DNA from: Porticoccaceae bacterium
Lineage (GTDB): Bacteria > Pseudomonadota > Gammaproteobacteria > Pseudomonadales > Porticoccaceae
Direction of reading: 5' to 3'
DNA: 64,000 nucleotides
Assembly: GCA_029252555.1 (NCBI GenBank)
Contig: JAQXBF010000026.1
Span: 1-64,000 of the forward strand
Shown here piece after piece: positions 1 through 8,032 of the stretch (positions are counted from its first letter, which is position 1; every line of letters begins with the position of its first letter). The notes under the pieces are model-generated. The model saw nothing but the letters and a program-made list of their open reading frames with translations, searched no databases and was not told where the DNA came from. Made by a program: the position numbers and the translations under genes.

Positions 1-423
1 ATTTTTTCCCGCGCCATTGTGGCTGTGTGCGCCGAGGCGGTGGGTGCGATGGATGCGCTACTTGAGGCGACGGTCGACTACACCAAACAGCGCAAACAAT
101 TTGGTCAGTCAATTTCCAGCTTTCAAGTATTGCGTCACCGCATGGTCGATATGTATATGGAAATTGAATTAACCAGATCACTGCTAATGGCGACGGCCTG
201 GAAACTGGATAACGGCTCTGACGATGCAGAGCAATGTGTTGCCGCCTTGAAAGCAAAGGTGGGCAAGGCAGGGCGCTATGTTTCGCACAATGCGATACAG
301 CTCCACGGAGGAATAGGTACGACTGACGAGTTTAGTGTCGGTCATTATTTTAAACGCTTGGCGGCTATTGGTGTGATGTTTGGATCGCGAGATTCTCACC
401 TGACACGCTATATGCAGGCCTAA
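1..423 (+). CDS. Acyl-CoA dehydrogenase, C-terminal part (5' end outside the window)
   Basis: The reading frame is open from base 1, so the gene starts before the window; the last 140 codons are present. This is the C-terminal alpha-helical FAD domain of an acyl-CoA dehydrogenase: RKQFGQSISSFQ near the start of the fragment and QLHGGIGTTDEFSVGHYFKR near the end are family hallmarks. The tail resembles the small subunit of pimeloyl-CoA-type or steroid FadE-type heteromeric dehydrogenases (my recollection, not a search). The usual catalytic Glu of medium-chain enzymes is not obvious in the visible part. In beta-oxidation the enzyme would put a 2,3 double bond into an acyl-CoA. It lies 42 bases upstream of an SDR gene and probably shares its transcript. 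Confidence 0.9.
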   Translation: MFSRAIVAVCAEAVGAMDALLEATVDYTKQRKQFGQSISSFQVLRHRMVDMYMEIELTRSLLMATAWKLDNGSDDAEQCVAALKAKVGKAGRYVSHNAIQLHGGIGTTDEFSVGHYFKRLAAIGVMFGSRDSHLTRYMQA

Positions 424-465
424 GCTTCGTCGTTATATAAAAATTAATAATAAGGAGCGATCAAT

Positions 466-1227
466 ATGGATCTGCAATTAAAGAATAAATCAGTTTTGAT
501 TACTGGCTCATCCAAAGGCATTGGTTTTGCGCTGGCAAAAATGCTGGCAGGTGAAGGCTGTAATGTGGGCATCTGTGCGCGCAATGCCGATGAGGTTAAT
601 GCAGCGGTAGATACCATTAAGGCAATGGGCGTGAAAGCCCACGGTGAAGTGGTTGATGTTACAGACTCCGCTTCTCTAGAAGCCTGGGTGGGTAACTGTG
701 CCGATGCACTGGGTGGCGTAGATGGCTTTGTCGCTAATGTCAGTGCCGGTGGTGCTGATGCAGAGGAATCTGGATGGCGCAGCAATTTTGAAGCGGATGT
801 TCTGGCCAGTTGGAAAGCGGTTAATGCAGCTAAGCCCCATCTGGAAAAATCTGACTGTGGCTCTATTGTCAGCATTGGTTCTACCGCTTCACTGGAAGCC
901 TTTGCCGGTGCTGTGCCCTATGGCGCGATGAAAGCTGCACTGCTTAACTACTTTGGCAATCTGGCCCAGGATCTGGCGCCGATGGGCATTCGCGTGAATA
1001 CCGTAAGCCCCGGCCCTATCTTTATCGATGGTGGTGCCTGGGATCAGATTAAAGCGGCGATGCCGGAAATTTACGAGTCCACAGTAGCCATGATTCCTGC
1101 GGGGCGCATGGGCACGGCTGAAGAAGTCTGTGTTCAGGTTGCGCTGTTGCTAAGCCCACTCTCGGCCTATACCTCGGGCACCAATGTGGTGATTGATGGT
1201 GGCTTTACCAAGAGAGTGCAATTTTAA
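466..1227 (+). CDS. SDR-family NAD(P)-dependent oxidoreductase
   Basis: A classical short-chain dehydrogenase of 253 residues. The Rossmann motif TGSSKGIG is at residues 13-20, the active-site Tyr-Lys pair is YGAMK near residue 155, and the conserved Ser lies upstream in SIGSTAS. The C-terminal GTNVVIDGGF is typical of SDRs. The NNAG motif is altered to NVSAGG. ATG is preceded by AAGGAG at good spacing. It follows an acyl-CoA dehydrogenase and precedes a second SDR and a P450, so oxidation of an alcohol intermediate in the same catabolic route is likely. The substrate is unknown. Confidence 0.9.
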   Translation: MDLQLKNKSVLITGSSKGIGFALAKMLAGEGCNVGICARNADEVNAAVDTIKAMGVKAHGEVVDVTDSASLEAWVGNCADALGGVDGFVANVSAGGADAEESGWRSNFEADVLASWKAVNAAKPHLEKSDCGSIVSIGSTASLEAFAGAVPYGAMKAALLNYFGNLAQDLAPMGIRVNTVSPGPIFIDGGAWDQIKAAMPEIYESTVAMIPAGRMGTAEEVCVQVALLLSPLSAYTSGTNVVIDGGFTKRVQF

Positions 1228-1272
1228 ACGCTGTAGATTGAGCTTAAAAAATAACAAGAAAAGGTGAATTCC

Positions 1273-2043
1273 GTGATAGATAAACTATTTTCCGTAAAGG
1301 GCAGAGTGGCAATGGTCAGCGGTGCATCCAGTGGTTTGGGAGAGCATATTGCTGAGTTGCTGGCAGATAATGGTGTAGCTGTGGTCTGTGCTGCTCGGAG
1401 GCTGGATTTGTTGGAGAACCTTGCGGAGCGTATCAAGGCGAGAGGCGGAAAAGCCCTAGCAGTGGCTATGGATGTCACCGATCGGGCCTCAGTCAAAGCA
1501 GGCTTTGATCTTGCGGAGAAGGAATTTGGCACGCCGGATATTATCTTTAGCAATGCTGGTGCCACGGGTCGCCAACCCTTTATCGAGATGGATGAGGACA
1601 ACTGGGATCATGTACTGAATGTGAATATTAAAGGGGTGTTTAATCTGGGTCAGGAAGCTGCTCAACGAATGTTGGCCTCGGGTATTGGCGGCAATATTAT
1701 TAATATTTCCTCTATCTGTGCAGTGTCTTCCTTTAAGGGTCTTACCCATTACAGTGCCTCTAAAGGAGCGGTTAATCAGTTGACTGCGGTAATGGGCCAT
1801 GAGCTGTTGGAGCATGGCATCCGAGTTAATGCATTGGCGCCGGGCTTTTTGCATACGGATCTGGTGGCTGACTACTATGAGACAGAGCAAGGCAAAGCTG
1901 ATCTGGCTAATCTGCCTCTCGGTAGAGCAGGCCGGCTATCTGAATTGGATGGCGCGATCTTACTGTTGGCCAGTAATGCGGCAAGCTATATGGCGGGCAC
2001 TGTGGTCACTGCAGATGCTGCCCATTCTCTCAGGTTGGGATAA
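1273..2043 (+). CDS. SDR-family oxidoreductase
   Basis: A second short-chain dehydrogenase, 256 residues from the GTG at 1273. An AAAAGG ribosome site lies 8 bases before this GTG; an in-frame GTG at 1264 would overlap that site and is less likely. The sequence shows SGASSGLG (cofactor loop), SNAG, and HYSASKGAV carrying the catalytic Tyr and Lys, and ends in a typical SDR C-terminus (AGTVVTADAAHS). It resembles 3-oxoacyl/gluconate-5-dehydrogenase-like SDRs. It lies 45 bases after the first SDR and 18 bases before the P450 gene, suggesting one operon. Confidence 0.88.
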   Translation: MIDKLFSVKGRVAMVSGASSGLGEHIAELLADNGVAVVCAARRLDLLENLAERIKARGGKALAVAMDVTDRASVKAGFDLAEKEFGTPDIIFSNAGATGRQPFIEMDEDNWDHVLNVNIKGVFNLGQEAAQRMLASGIGGNIINISSICAVSSFKGLTHYSASKGAVNQLTAVMGHELLEHGIRVNALAPGFLHTDLVADYYETEQGKADLANLPLGRAGRLSELDGAILLLASNAASYMAGTVVTADAAHSLRLG

Positions 2044-2061
2044 AACCTATTGGAGACTGGG

Positions 2062-3261
2062 ATGAGCACTGAATCATTACCTGACCATGTTCCAGAGTAT
2101 CTGGTTCGAGACTTTAATATGTACGGCCCCCCGGGCATTGATAAAGACTTCCACGAAGCCTGGGCCACATTATTGCAAGAGGACGATTCCTGTCCTCTGG
2201 TTTGGACTCAGGAAAATGAAGGCCATTGGCTGCCCACAAGAACGTCCATTATTGAAGAGATACTGACCGACTACAGCAGATTTTCCAGCCGCAGTATTAT
2301 CCTGCCCAAAAGCCACAGTGCTGACCATGGTTTGCTGCCCACCACTATCGATCCCCCGGAACATCATTTTTATCGTAAAACTCTAAATCACAGCATGGCA
2401 CCAGCTGCCGTCAATGCCATGGGCGATGATATCCGTGGCATTGTGACATCCCTAATCGACGGGTTTGTGGATAAAGGCGAATGTAATTTCACTCGTGATT
2501 TTGCAGATATTTTGCCCATCCGAGTCTTTCTGTCGATGATGGATTTACCGGAAGATGATATTCCCCAGACCAAGTACTGGACTGATCAGCTGATTAGGCC
2601 GGATGGCACTATTACCTTTGCCGACGCACTGCAAAATCTGAAGGATTATATTGCCCCCTACGTGGATGAACGCATGGGCGGCGATGGCACAGATATGCTG
2701 AGTCGCATGATTAATACTGAAACCAGTGGTCGCCGCCTGACCCGTGAAGAAGCAATTAAATTATCCATTCAGGTGTTTATTGCCGGTGTGGATACGGTGG
2801 TTAATTTATTGGGTTTTGTGTTTTTGTTTTTGGCTCGCAGCATAGAACATCGTTTACAAATTACCTCGGGTGAAACCGCTGTTAGCGACGCGGTAGAAGA
2901 AATCTTAAGGCGCTTTCCATTAGTCACTGTCGCTAGAGAAGTGACCGAAGATATGGAGTTTCATGGTGTGCAGTTAAAGGCGGGGGATATGGTAGCCGCA
3001 CCAACGCCATTGGCGGGTATGGACAATGCCTTTACACCTAATGCAGTGGATGTGGAGTTCGGTCGCAAGCAGGGCAATAGTCTAACCTTTGGTCGCGGCG
3101 CACATACCTGTCCGGGGAAAAACCTGGCTAGGGTGGAGTTGGGTATTGCGATTGAAGAATGGCTTAAGCGAATCCCTGATTTTCAGGTAGACAATAAAAG
3201 TCAGCTGAGTTTTAGCAGCGGTATCGTGGGTGTAGTGAATGAGCTAAATTTACGCTGGTAG
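2062..3261 (+). CDS. Cytochrome P450, CYP101 (P450cam)-like
   Basis: A soluble bacterial P450 of 399 residues, starting at the ATG after a GGAG site. It has the I-helix IAGVDTVVNL with the oxygen-activating Thr, the K-helix ExxR in EEILRRFP, and the heme loop FGRGAHTCPG with Cys about residue 350 as thiolate ligand. The N-terminus VPEYLVRDFNMYGPPG and the run MDLPEDDIPQTKYWTDQLIR closely follow P450cam as I remember it. The camphor-contacting Tyr96 position appears to be His (ungapped comparison from memory), so the substrate is probably not camphor. Electrons would come from a 2Fe-2S ferredoxin; a putidaredoxin-like one is encoded at 22997-23317. No ferredoxin reductase is visible. Confidence 0.93.
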   Translation: MSTESLPDHVPEYLVRDFNMYGPPGIDKDFHEAWATLLQEDDSCPLVWTQENEGHWLPTRTSIIEEILTDYSRFSSRSIILPKSHSADHGLLPTTIDPPEHHFYRKTLNHSMAPAAVNAMGDDIRGIVTSLIDGFVDKGECNFTRDFADILPIRVFLSMMDLPEDDIPQTKYWTDQLIRPDGTITFADALQNLKDYIAPYVDERMGGDGTDMLSRMINTETSGRRLTREEAIKLSIQVFIAGVDTVVNLLGFVFLFLARSIEHRLQITSGETAVSDAVEEILRRFPLVTVAREVTEDMEFHGVQLKAGDMVAAPTPLAGMDNAFTPNAVDVEFGRKQGNSLTFGRGAHTCPGKNLARVELGIAIEEWLKRIPDFQVDNKSQLSFSSGIVGVVNELNLRW

Positions 3262-3281
3262 TGCGTTAATGTAAACCGATT

Positions 3282-3311
3282 AAAAAAGGGGCATCAGATG
3301 CCCCTTTTTTT
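3282..3311. terminator. Bidirectional rho-independent terminator
   Basis: A perfect 8-bp stem, GGGGCATC/GATGCCCC with a one-base centre, is flanked by six A on the left and seven T on the right. It can therefore end transcription of both the P450 operon (+) and the convergent ThuA/Rieske operon (-). Confidence 0.85.
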
Positions 3312-3331
3312 GTGCTTTTTTCTCTTAAAAG

Positions 3332-4138
3332 TTATTCTGCAGCAGCCCGCGCCTTCGCCATGGCATCTGCAGTTTCTTTATCCATAGGTTCGATGGCCCA
3401 TTGAATACCTCTGCGCAGCAGTTCATAGAAAACCGGTAATTCCCATGAGCCTCGATCCATGGTGGGCCAGTAGTCCAGCATTGGCTGCATATCATGATGG
3501 TGGCGGCAGTGACCTAAAGTGAGATACAGAACCTCGCCTTCGCCAACCTTGTGGGTATAAAACACCGGGTGACGGGCATGTTCCCATTCATCTTCTTCAA
3601 ACCCCTCTGCCTTGCCGCCGTACTCTGTATCGAGAATTACATGCAGATCGCCGTAGGTCTTCATCAGATATAGCTCATCATCAGATTCAAAGGGTTCGAT
3701 ACCCTTAGCCAGGCGATGCTCAGGGTCGGCTACAGACACTGTATAAGGACTGATAGGTGGATGAGAACGGAACATTGAGCCAAGTGTTTCTACAAATAGG
3801 GGCGCCCAGTCGGGTGTGCCGTAAAGGCCGCTCGACATTAGCCGAATAATTGAATTTGTGCCATGCAGTGCATACCAGCGACCGCCTCGTTCAACCCAGG
3901 CTTTTAAGGCTTCCTGAGCGCCCAGAGAGGGCACCACATTGCAGGTGTAGCTAACAATAAAATCGGCTTCTTCTAGGGCGTCAAGATTCTCATAATCTTC
4001 AAAAACTCGCACCCGAAAACGATCGTCTTCCGACAATAGTTTCAATAGCTCAAGACGGGCATGATCAATATCATGCCAAACGCCTCCAGCAATCAGCAGG
4101 CAATTGATTCGGCCTGCGCGGTTGTCGTGAATGCTCAT
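3332..4138 (-). CDS. ThuA-like domain protein
   Basis: 268 residues resembling the ThuA (trehalose-utilisation) fold, related to class I glutamine amidotransferases. Supporting segments are LLIAGGVWHD at the N-terminus, the WYALHGTNS region near residue 95, and VGEGEVLYLTLGHCRHH near the C-terminus, which is a common ThuA signature. No signal peptide is seen, so it is likely cytoplasmic. Its start overlaps the stop of the Rieske oxygenase gene by four bases (ATGA), so the two are translationally coupled. ThuA proteins often accompany sugar catabolism; here the partner is an oxygenase, so the role is open. It is the last gene of a five-gene minus-strand operon. Confidence 0.8.
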   Translation of the reverse strand: MSIHDNRAGRINCLLIAGGVWHDIDHARLELLKLLSEDDRFRVRVFEDYENLDALEEADFIVSYTCNVVPSLGAQEALKAWVERGGRWYALHGTNSIIRLMSSGLYGTPDWAPLFVETLGSMFRSHPPISPYTVSVADPEHRLAKGIEPFESDDELYLMKTYGDLHVILDTEYGGKAEGFEEDEWEHARHPVFYTHKVGEGEVLYLTLGHCRHHHDMQPMLDYWPTMDRGSWELPVFYELLRRGIQWAIEPMDKETADAMAKARAAAE

Positions 4139-5331
4139 GAGGTACCCTTTTTTCTGTCGAGCTCAGGTTGAGGCGCGGAGGGATCCTGCGCTAAATACCA
4201 TTCAACCCATTTATGGAACAGTTGATTGCCCGCCTCATTGCGACCGAAGGTAACATTGGCATGAGCATTAGACTCAAGACCTTTCTGAATCTTCAGCCCT
4301 ACTTGATAGTCTTCGACATCCACCACTTCTTGGAAGAAGTCCATCATGCCCTGCAGTTCGGTATCTTCTCCGTCCGGCACAGTCGGATGAATAAAGTTGA
4401 TATAGGTGGTGTTCTGATTGGGCAATGGGCCAGGAATAATCTGACTGACCAGGGTAATCTCCGGAGCCACAAACAATGAGATATTAGGGAACAAGGTGCG
4501 AATCCAATCGTAGCCATTGTTTTCGTGTTTGTGATAATCCTCTGGGGCTACATCGGCAAGATTCTCTTTAATGGCCAGATGGGGGAAGCAGATCAAGGTA
4601 TGGGGGCCATAGGCATCAAACTGCATTATGTTGGAGTAGGTGCGCTCGGCAATGGTGTCTGGATGGGCGGCAGCAAAGTGGTATCCTTCCAAATAGCCGT
4701 CATAGGCCACTTTCCAGTTGGCACCGTCAATCTTGCGCTGACCACAGAAATGCCAGTTTTCCATACCCAAGCGACCAATATCATCCATTACATCGCCTAA
4801 GAAATCATCGAAATCGACGTCGTCTTCGCCGGGTTCAAGCACGGTAAAAATCATACCGCCGCGCTCGTAGACAGGTAGCTGGGTTAAGCCATTAGTCTGC
4901 TTGTCGAAGTCACCAAACTTCGCCTGATCCGCAACACCGCGCAGCACGCCATCATTGCTGTACATCCAGCCGTGGTAGGGACAGGTAAAGCGCGATTTAT
5001 TGCCGCAGGGTTCTGTAGCCACAGTCATGGCGCGGTGGGAACAGGCATTGAGCATCACTCGGGCAGTGCCGTCTTTGAGGCGCGTGATGAGCAGAGGCTT
5101 GTCGAGAAATTGAAATGTCTTGTAGTCACCGGGATTCGGCAGCTCCTGAGTCAGTGCCACAAATACCGGGACCTTTTTAAAGATCAGGTCCATTTCCTGC
5201 TGCCAGATATCAGCATCGGTATAATTTTTTGATGGCACAGTTAATGTGCCTTCGGCTTGGTCTGTGGTGCCGTTATCTACATCATCAATAATGCGGGCGA
5301 TAATGCGATTATAGTTCTCTGCAATAGTCAT
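4135..5331 (-). CDS. Rieske non-heme iron oxygenase, alpha subunit
   Basis: 398 residues with an N-terminal Rieske domain and a C-terminal catalytic domain. The 2Fe-2S ligands are Cys97 and His99 (ACSHR) and Cys117 and His120 (CPYHGW). The mononuclear iron site is DGYLEGYHFAAAHP, with His218 and His223. This is the architecture of aromatic-ring hydroxylating and demethylating oxygenases. No beta subunit or reductase follows, so it is probably a homomeric alpha-type enzyme using a reductase encoded elsewhere. AGGAA precedes the ATG. It lies between an ABM-domain gene (28 bases upstream) and the overlapping ThuA gene. The substrate is unknown. Confidence 0.92.
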   Translation of the reverse strand: MTIAENYNRIIARIIDDVDNGTTDQAEGTLTVPSKNYTDADIWQQEMDLIFKKVPVFVALTQELPNPGDYKTFQFLDKPLLITRLKDGTARVMLNACSHRAMTVATEPCGNKSRFTCPYHGWMYSNDGVLRGVADQAKFGDFDKQTNGLTQLPVYERGGMIFTVLEPGEDDVDFDDFLGDVMDDIGRLGMENWHFCGQRKIDGANWKVAYDGYLEGYHFAAAHPDTIAERTYSNIMQFDAYGPHTLICFPHLAIKENLADVAPEDYHKHENNGYDWIRTLFPNISLFVAPEITLVSQIIPGPLPNQNTTYINFIHPTVPDGEDTELQGMMDFFQEVVDVEDYQVGLKIQKGLESNAHANVTFGRNEAGNQLFHKWVEWYLAQDPSAPQPELDRKKGTS

Positions 5332-5359
5332 CTTGTGTGTTCCTCGACTGTTTCAGGTT

Positions 5360-5674
5360 TTAGCTTTCGGGCAGTACCAGCGGACCAGCGGCTGATACAT
5401 CATATTTAACAACATCCATGCCGGTAATCTCGACGGTGCCGCAGAAGGTCAGAAATTCAACAATATGGGGCATGCCCAAGTGCGCCATCAAGGCGTCTTC
5501 ATTCTCCCACTGCTCTGAGATCCAGATAACATTAGCGTCATTCACATCCACGGCAATGGCATAACGCAGACAGCCGGGTTCTTCATGGGTTAGAGCGATA
5601 ATTTTCTGTGCAGCGGCCACATAGGCAGCAGCATCTTTGGGGGCCAGTTCAATTTTTGCGGAGATAGCTAACAT
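5360..5674 (-). CDS. ABM-domain (YgiN-like) small monooxygenase-family protein
   Basis: 104 residues, one antibiotic-biosynthesis-monooxygenase (ABM) domain. Typical features are AKIELAPKDAAAYVAAAQ at the start, EEPGCLRYAIAVD in the middle and the WISEQWENEDALMAHL strand-helix. Such dimeric alpha/beta-barrel proteins include quinol monooxygenases and cofactor-free oxygenases, but many have no known activity. It sits inside the SnoaL-SRPBCC-ABM-Rieske-ThuA operon. A paralogous ABM/SnoaL pair occurs at 10228-11027, so the two domains seem to work together here. Confidence 0.82.
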   Translation of the reverse strand: MLAISAKIELAPKDAAAYVAAAQKIIALTHEEPGCLRYAIAVDVNDANVIWISEQWENEDALMAHLGMPHIVEFLTFCGTVEITGMDVVKYDVSAAGPLVLPES

Positions 5675-5693
5675 AATTTAATCCCTGATATTT

Positions 5694-6140
5694 TTATAGT
5701 TGTTGTGCAGACACTTTATCAAAACCCAGATACATCAATGAGTAAGCGCCGAGCAAAAACTCGCGCGCTTCGTCTTCGCGGCCGTCTTCCGCAAGAAACT
5801 CTGAGTTGTAGGTCAGGCGGCAGCCGCCGCCCTCGAGTTCGGTGAGCTGGCCTTTTGCCTGATAGTGCAACAGTCCAGCGGGCCGGTCTCCAACAATTGA
5901 TAGCGTAATAATGTAGTTTTCAAGATCCAGATCATCGAGGCGTTCAGCGACAGCACCATCAAAGCCTGCGTTATACATATAGCGGATCATGCCGGGGCCG
6001 CTGCCCTCAATCTCAACACGCTCAATTTGCACCGGCCCGTCTTCAGGCCACCAGGCTTCGATATTGCCAAAATCCATCAGCAGTCCCCAAATAGTGTCTC
6101 TGGATGCGCCCATATCGTGGTGAGAGTGCAGTTTTACCAT
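5694..6140 (-). CDS. SRPBCC (START/Bet v1-like) family protein
   Basis: 148 residues with the START-like helix-grip pattern: MGASRDTIWGLLMDFGNIEAWWP near the N-terminus, RYMYNAGFDGAVAERLDDLD in the middle, and CRLTYNSEFLAEDG before the C-terminal helix. Family members bind hydrophobic ligands or act as polyketide cyclases/aromatases. It is the second gene of a minus-strand operon, 60 bases after the SnoaL-like gene and 19 bases before the ABM gene. A role as ligand carrier or cyclase for a ring intermediate would fit, but this is only inference. Confidence 0.8.
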   Translation of the reverse strand: MVKLHSHHDMGASRDTIWGLLMDFGNIEAWWPEDGPVQIERVEIEGSGPGMIRYMYNAGFDGAVAERLDDLDLENYIITLSIVGDRPAGLLHYQAKGQLTELEGGGCRLTYNSEFLAEDGREDEAREFLLGAYSLMYLGFDKVSAQQL

Positions 6141-6200
6141 CTTGCTGTGCTCGCTTTTAATATTTTTATAGTCGGCAATAGCCGATGAAAAGGCTACAGC

Positions 6201-6641
6201 CTAACCATTCAGTCCAATATCCCCTGATGCATGCTGTGATGTCAATGTGCGGTGCTTAATACGCCATCCAACTGCAGTGCGAACTAACTCATCGCTGTAC
6301 TCGCCCCACACCGTCAGTGTTTCGGCTGCGTAATCGCCAAGCCCCACATGCAGGGCCGACAGATAACAGGTGGCCGTTGCTGTATCGCCAGTCACAACAA
6401 TATTGATGTTGCCGAGCAGGTGCTGTGTCACCGAGCATTGGGTGAGCACACTGGCTACTAGCTCGACAATTGCCTGGCGGCCTTCAAAGACGCCTATGCC
6501 GATAAAGTTAGCCACCGCATCATCGGTAAATACGCCTTCCAGAGCATCCCATTGCTGCTTGTCGAGAGCCGATGCATAGAGATTGATTACCTGCTGTATT
6601 TCTAGGTGGTCGGCAAAGTTTTGCGCGTCTGTTGTTGCCAT
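6201..6641 (-). CDS. SnoaL-like (NTF2-fold) protein
   Basis: 146 residues. The opening NFADHLEIQQVINLYASALDK and the DALEGVFTDDAVANF segment are hallmarks of SnoaL-like NTF2-fold proteins, and GWRIKHRTL ends the fold. Relatives include polyketide cyclases, ketosteroid isomerase-like enzymes and small dehydrases. It is the first gene of the five-gene minus-strand operon that ends at 3332. A second SnoaL gene (10614-11027), also followed by an ABM gene, supports a recurring SnoaL-ABM module. No specific reaction can be assigned. Confidence 0.82.
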   Translation of the reverse strand: MATTDAQNFADHLEIQQVINLYASALDKQQWDALEGVFTDDAVANFIGIGVFEGRQAIVELVASVLTQCSVTQHLLGNINIVVTGDTATATCYLSALHVGLGDYAAETLTVWGEYSDELVRTAVGWRIKHRTLTSQHASGDIGLNG

Positions 6642-6795
6642 TATGGCCTCCGTAGTAAAAATGTGCCGACCAGGCTCTTATGTAAACTCAAGCTTGATAT
6701 TGGCTGGCTTTGTGTCGCTATTGATTGCAACTTATGCCCCAATAGTACTGTGGTGCCTACAACTCGTCAATAAAAACCATCAGACATGTTTGTTA

Positions 6796-6824
6796 TTTAC
6801 CTGTGCCCATAGCTGAGGTAGTAT
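6796..6824 (+). promoter_or_regulatory. Possible sigma-70 promoter for the MDR reductase gene
   Basis: TTTACC and TAGTAT are separated by 17 bases, about 70 bases before the start codon at 6895. Each hexamer matches the consensus only partly, so this is a weak prediction. Confidence 0.3.
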
Positions 6825-6894
6825 GGGGGATAAATAGAGCGGCGAACCTGATGTTTTGGCGTATCAATAAAACAAGAAAAAATGGACATAAGTT

Positions 6895-7911
6895 ATGGCT
6901 CAGATGAATACACGTGTATTGCTCGCTCGCAGACCTGCGGATCATTTGGTAGCAGCGGATTTTGAAGTAGACACCCAGCCGCTGGGTACTATTAGTGAGG
7001 GGCAGTTTATGATCAAAAATCTCTATCTGTCTTTAGATGCAGGTTTTCGTCAGTGGATGAATGAGGGGTCAGGGGACAACTATCTGGAGTCAATGCCGCT
7101 GGGTGAACCTGTACAGAGCATTATTATGGGCACGGTTGTTGAGTCTCGCAATCCTGAGTACCCAGAAGGCAGTATCGTGATGGGTCGAACCGCTTGGGAG
7201 CAGTACAGTATTGCCGATGGCTCCGATTTGATGAGTATTATTGAGCCGGACCCCGCTGTGGAGCTGCATGAGTATCTCTGTAGTCTAGGGCCCTCTGGTA
7301 TGACCGCCTATTTCGGCATTATGGATATAGGCCAGCCGAAGCAGGGCGACTTATTTGTGATCAATGCCGCTGCTGGTGGTATCGGCTGTATTGCCGGACA
7401 GATTGCCAAGGCCGAAGGCTGCAGTACTGTAGGCATTGCCGGTGGCACAGAAAAATGTCAATGGCTACAGGATATCCTTGGCTACGACCAGGTAATTGAT
7501 TATAAATCGGCTCAACCCTTTGAGCAGCAACTTCAGCATGTGGCCCCTGAAGGCATGGATATTGTCTATGACAATGTCGGCGGCTCTATGCTCACAACCA
7601 TGCTCGGCCAGCTCGCCGAAAACTCGCGCATCATTCTCTGTGGTGCTGTGTCTCAGTATGAACGCGATGGTGGCCATGAGGCTGTGGGCAATATGTGGGA
7701 ACTTATTACCAAACGTGCCAGAGCAGAGGGCTTTATGTTCTCTGACCATGTGGATCGCTACCCGGAAGCCATTGACTATATTACCGCTATGCTAAAGGCC
7801 GGTTCATTGGTCAGCCCGGTTAACTGGTCTGAGGGTATTGAAACTTCAGGGCAAGCCTTTATCGATATGCTGGCTGGTGACAATCTTGGAAAATGTTTAA
7901 TTAAGCTGTAG
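6895..7911 (+). CDS. NADP-dependent oxidoreductase, zinc-free MDR (CurA/leukotriene-B4 dehydrogenase-like)
   Basis: 338 residues of the medium-chain dehydrogenase/reductase superfamily without zinc-binding Cys residues. The N-terminal half is the GroES-like fold (NLYLSLDAGFRQWM, GTVVESRNPEYPEG). The Rossmann loop is AAAGGIGCIAGQIAK and the NADP-binding region follows (VGIAGGTEKCQW). YDNVGGSML and ILCGAVSQYE are further family signatures. Such enzymes reduce alpha,beta-unsaturated ketones or aldehydes. It is the first of three paralogues in this island (see 11204-12214 and 13434-14447). It appears to be transcribed alone, with a terminator at 7951-7984. Confidence 0.9.
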   Translation: MAQMNTRVLLARRPADHLVAADFEVDTQPLGTISEGQFMIKNLYLSLDAGFRQWMNEGSGDNYLESMPLGEPVQSIIMGTVVESRNPEYPEGSIVMGRTAWEQYSIADGSDLMSIIEPDPAVELHEYLCSLGPSGMTAYFGIMDIGQPKQGDLFVINAAAGGIGCIAGQIAKAEGCSTVGIAGGTEKCQWLQDILGYDQVIDYKSAQPFEQQLQHVAPEGMDIVYDNVGGSMLTTMLGQLAENSRIILCGAVSQYERDGGHEAVGNMWELITKRARAEGFMFSDHVDRYPEAIDYITAMLKAGSLVSPVNWSEGIETSGQAFIDMLAGDNLGKCLIKL

Positions 7912-7950
7912 TACCCAACGATGAATTCCCCCGGATTCCTCGGCAACCTT

Positions 7951-7984
7951 CAAAACCCTCTGCGCTGTGCGTGGAGGGTTTTGC
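7951..7984 (+). terminator. Rho-independent terminator-like hairpin
   Basis: Ten perfect base pairs, CAAAACCCTC/GAGGGTTTTG, continue inward with five more pairs (two G-T wobbles) to a three-base loop. The right arm supplies four T before the G; the tail beyond is weak. It lies 40 bases after the MDR reductase stop codon and before the esterase start at 8033. Confidence 0.7.
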
Positions 7985-8032
7985 TTAATTGAGGCTGGGG
8001 ATTTAAACCATGTGCACAAGAGGGGATAAAAC

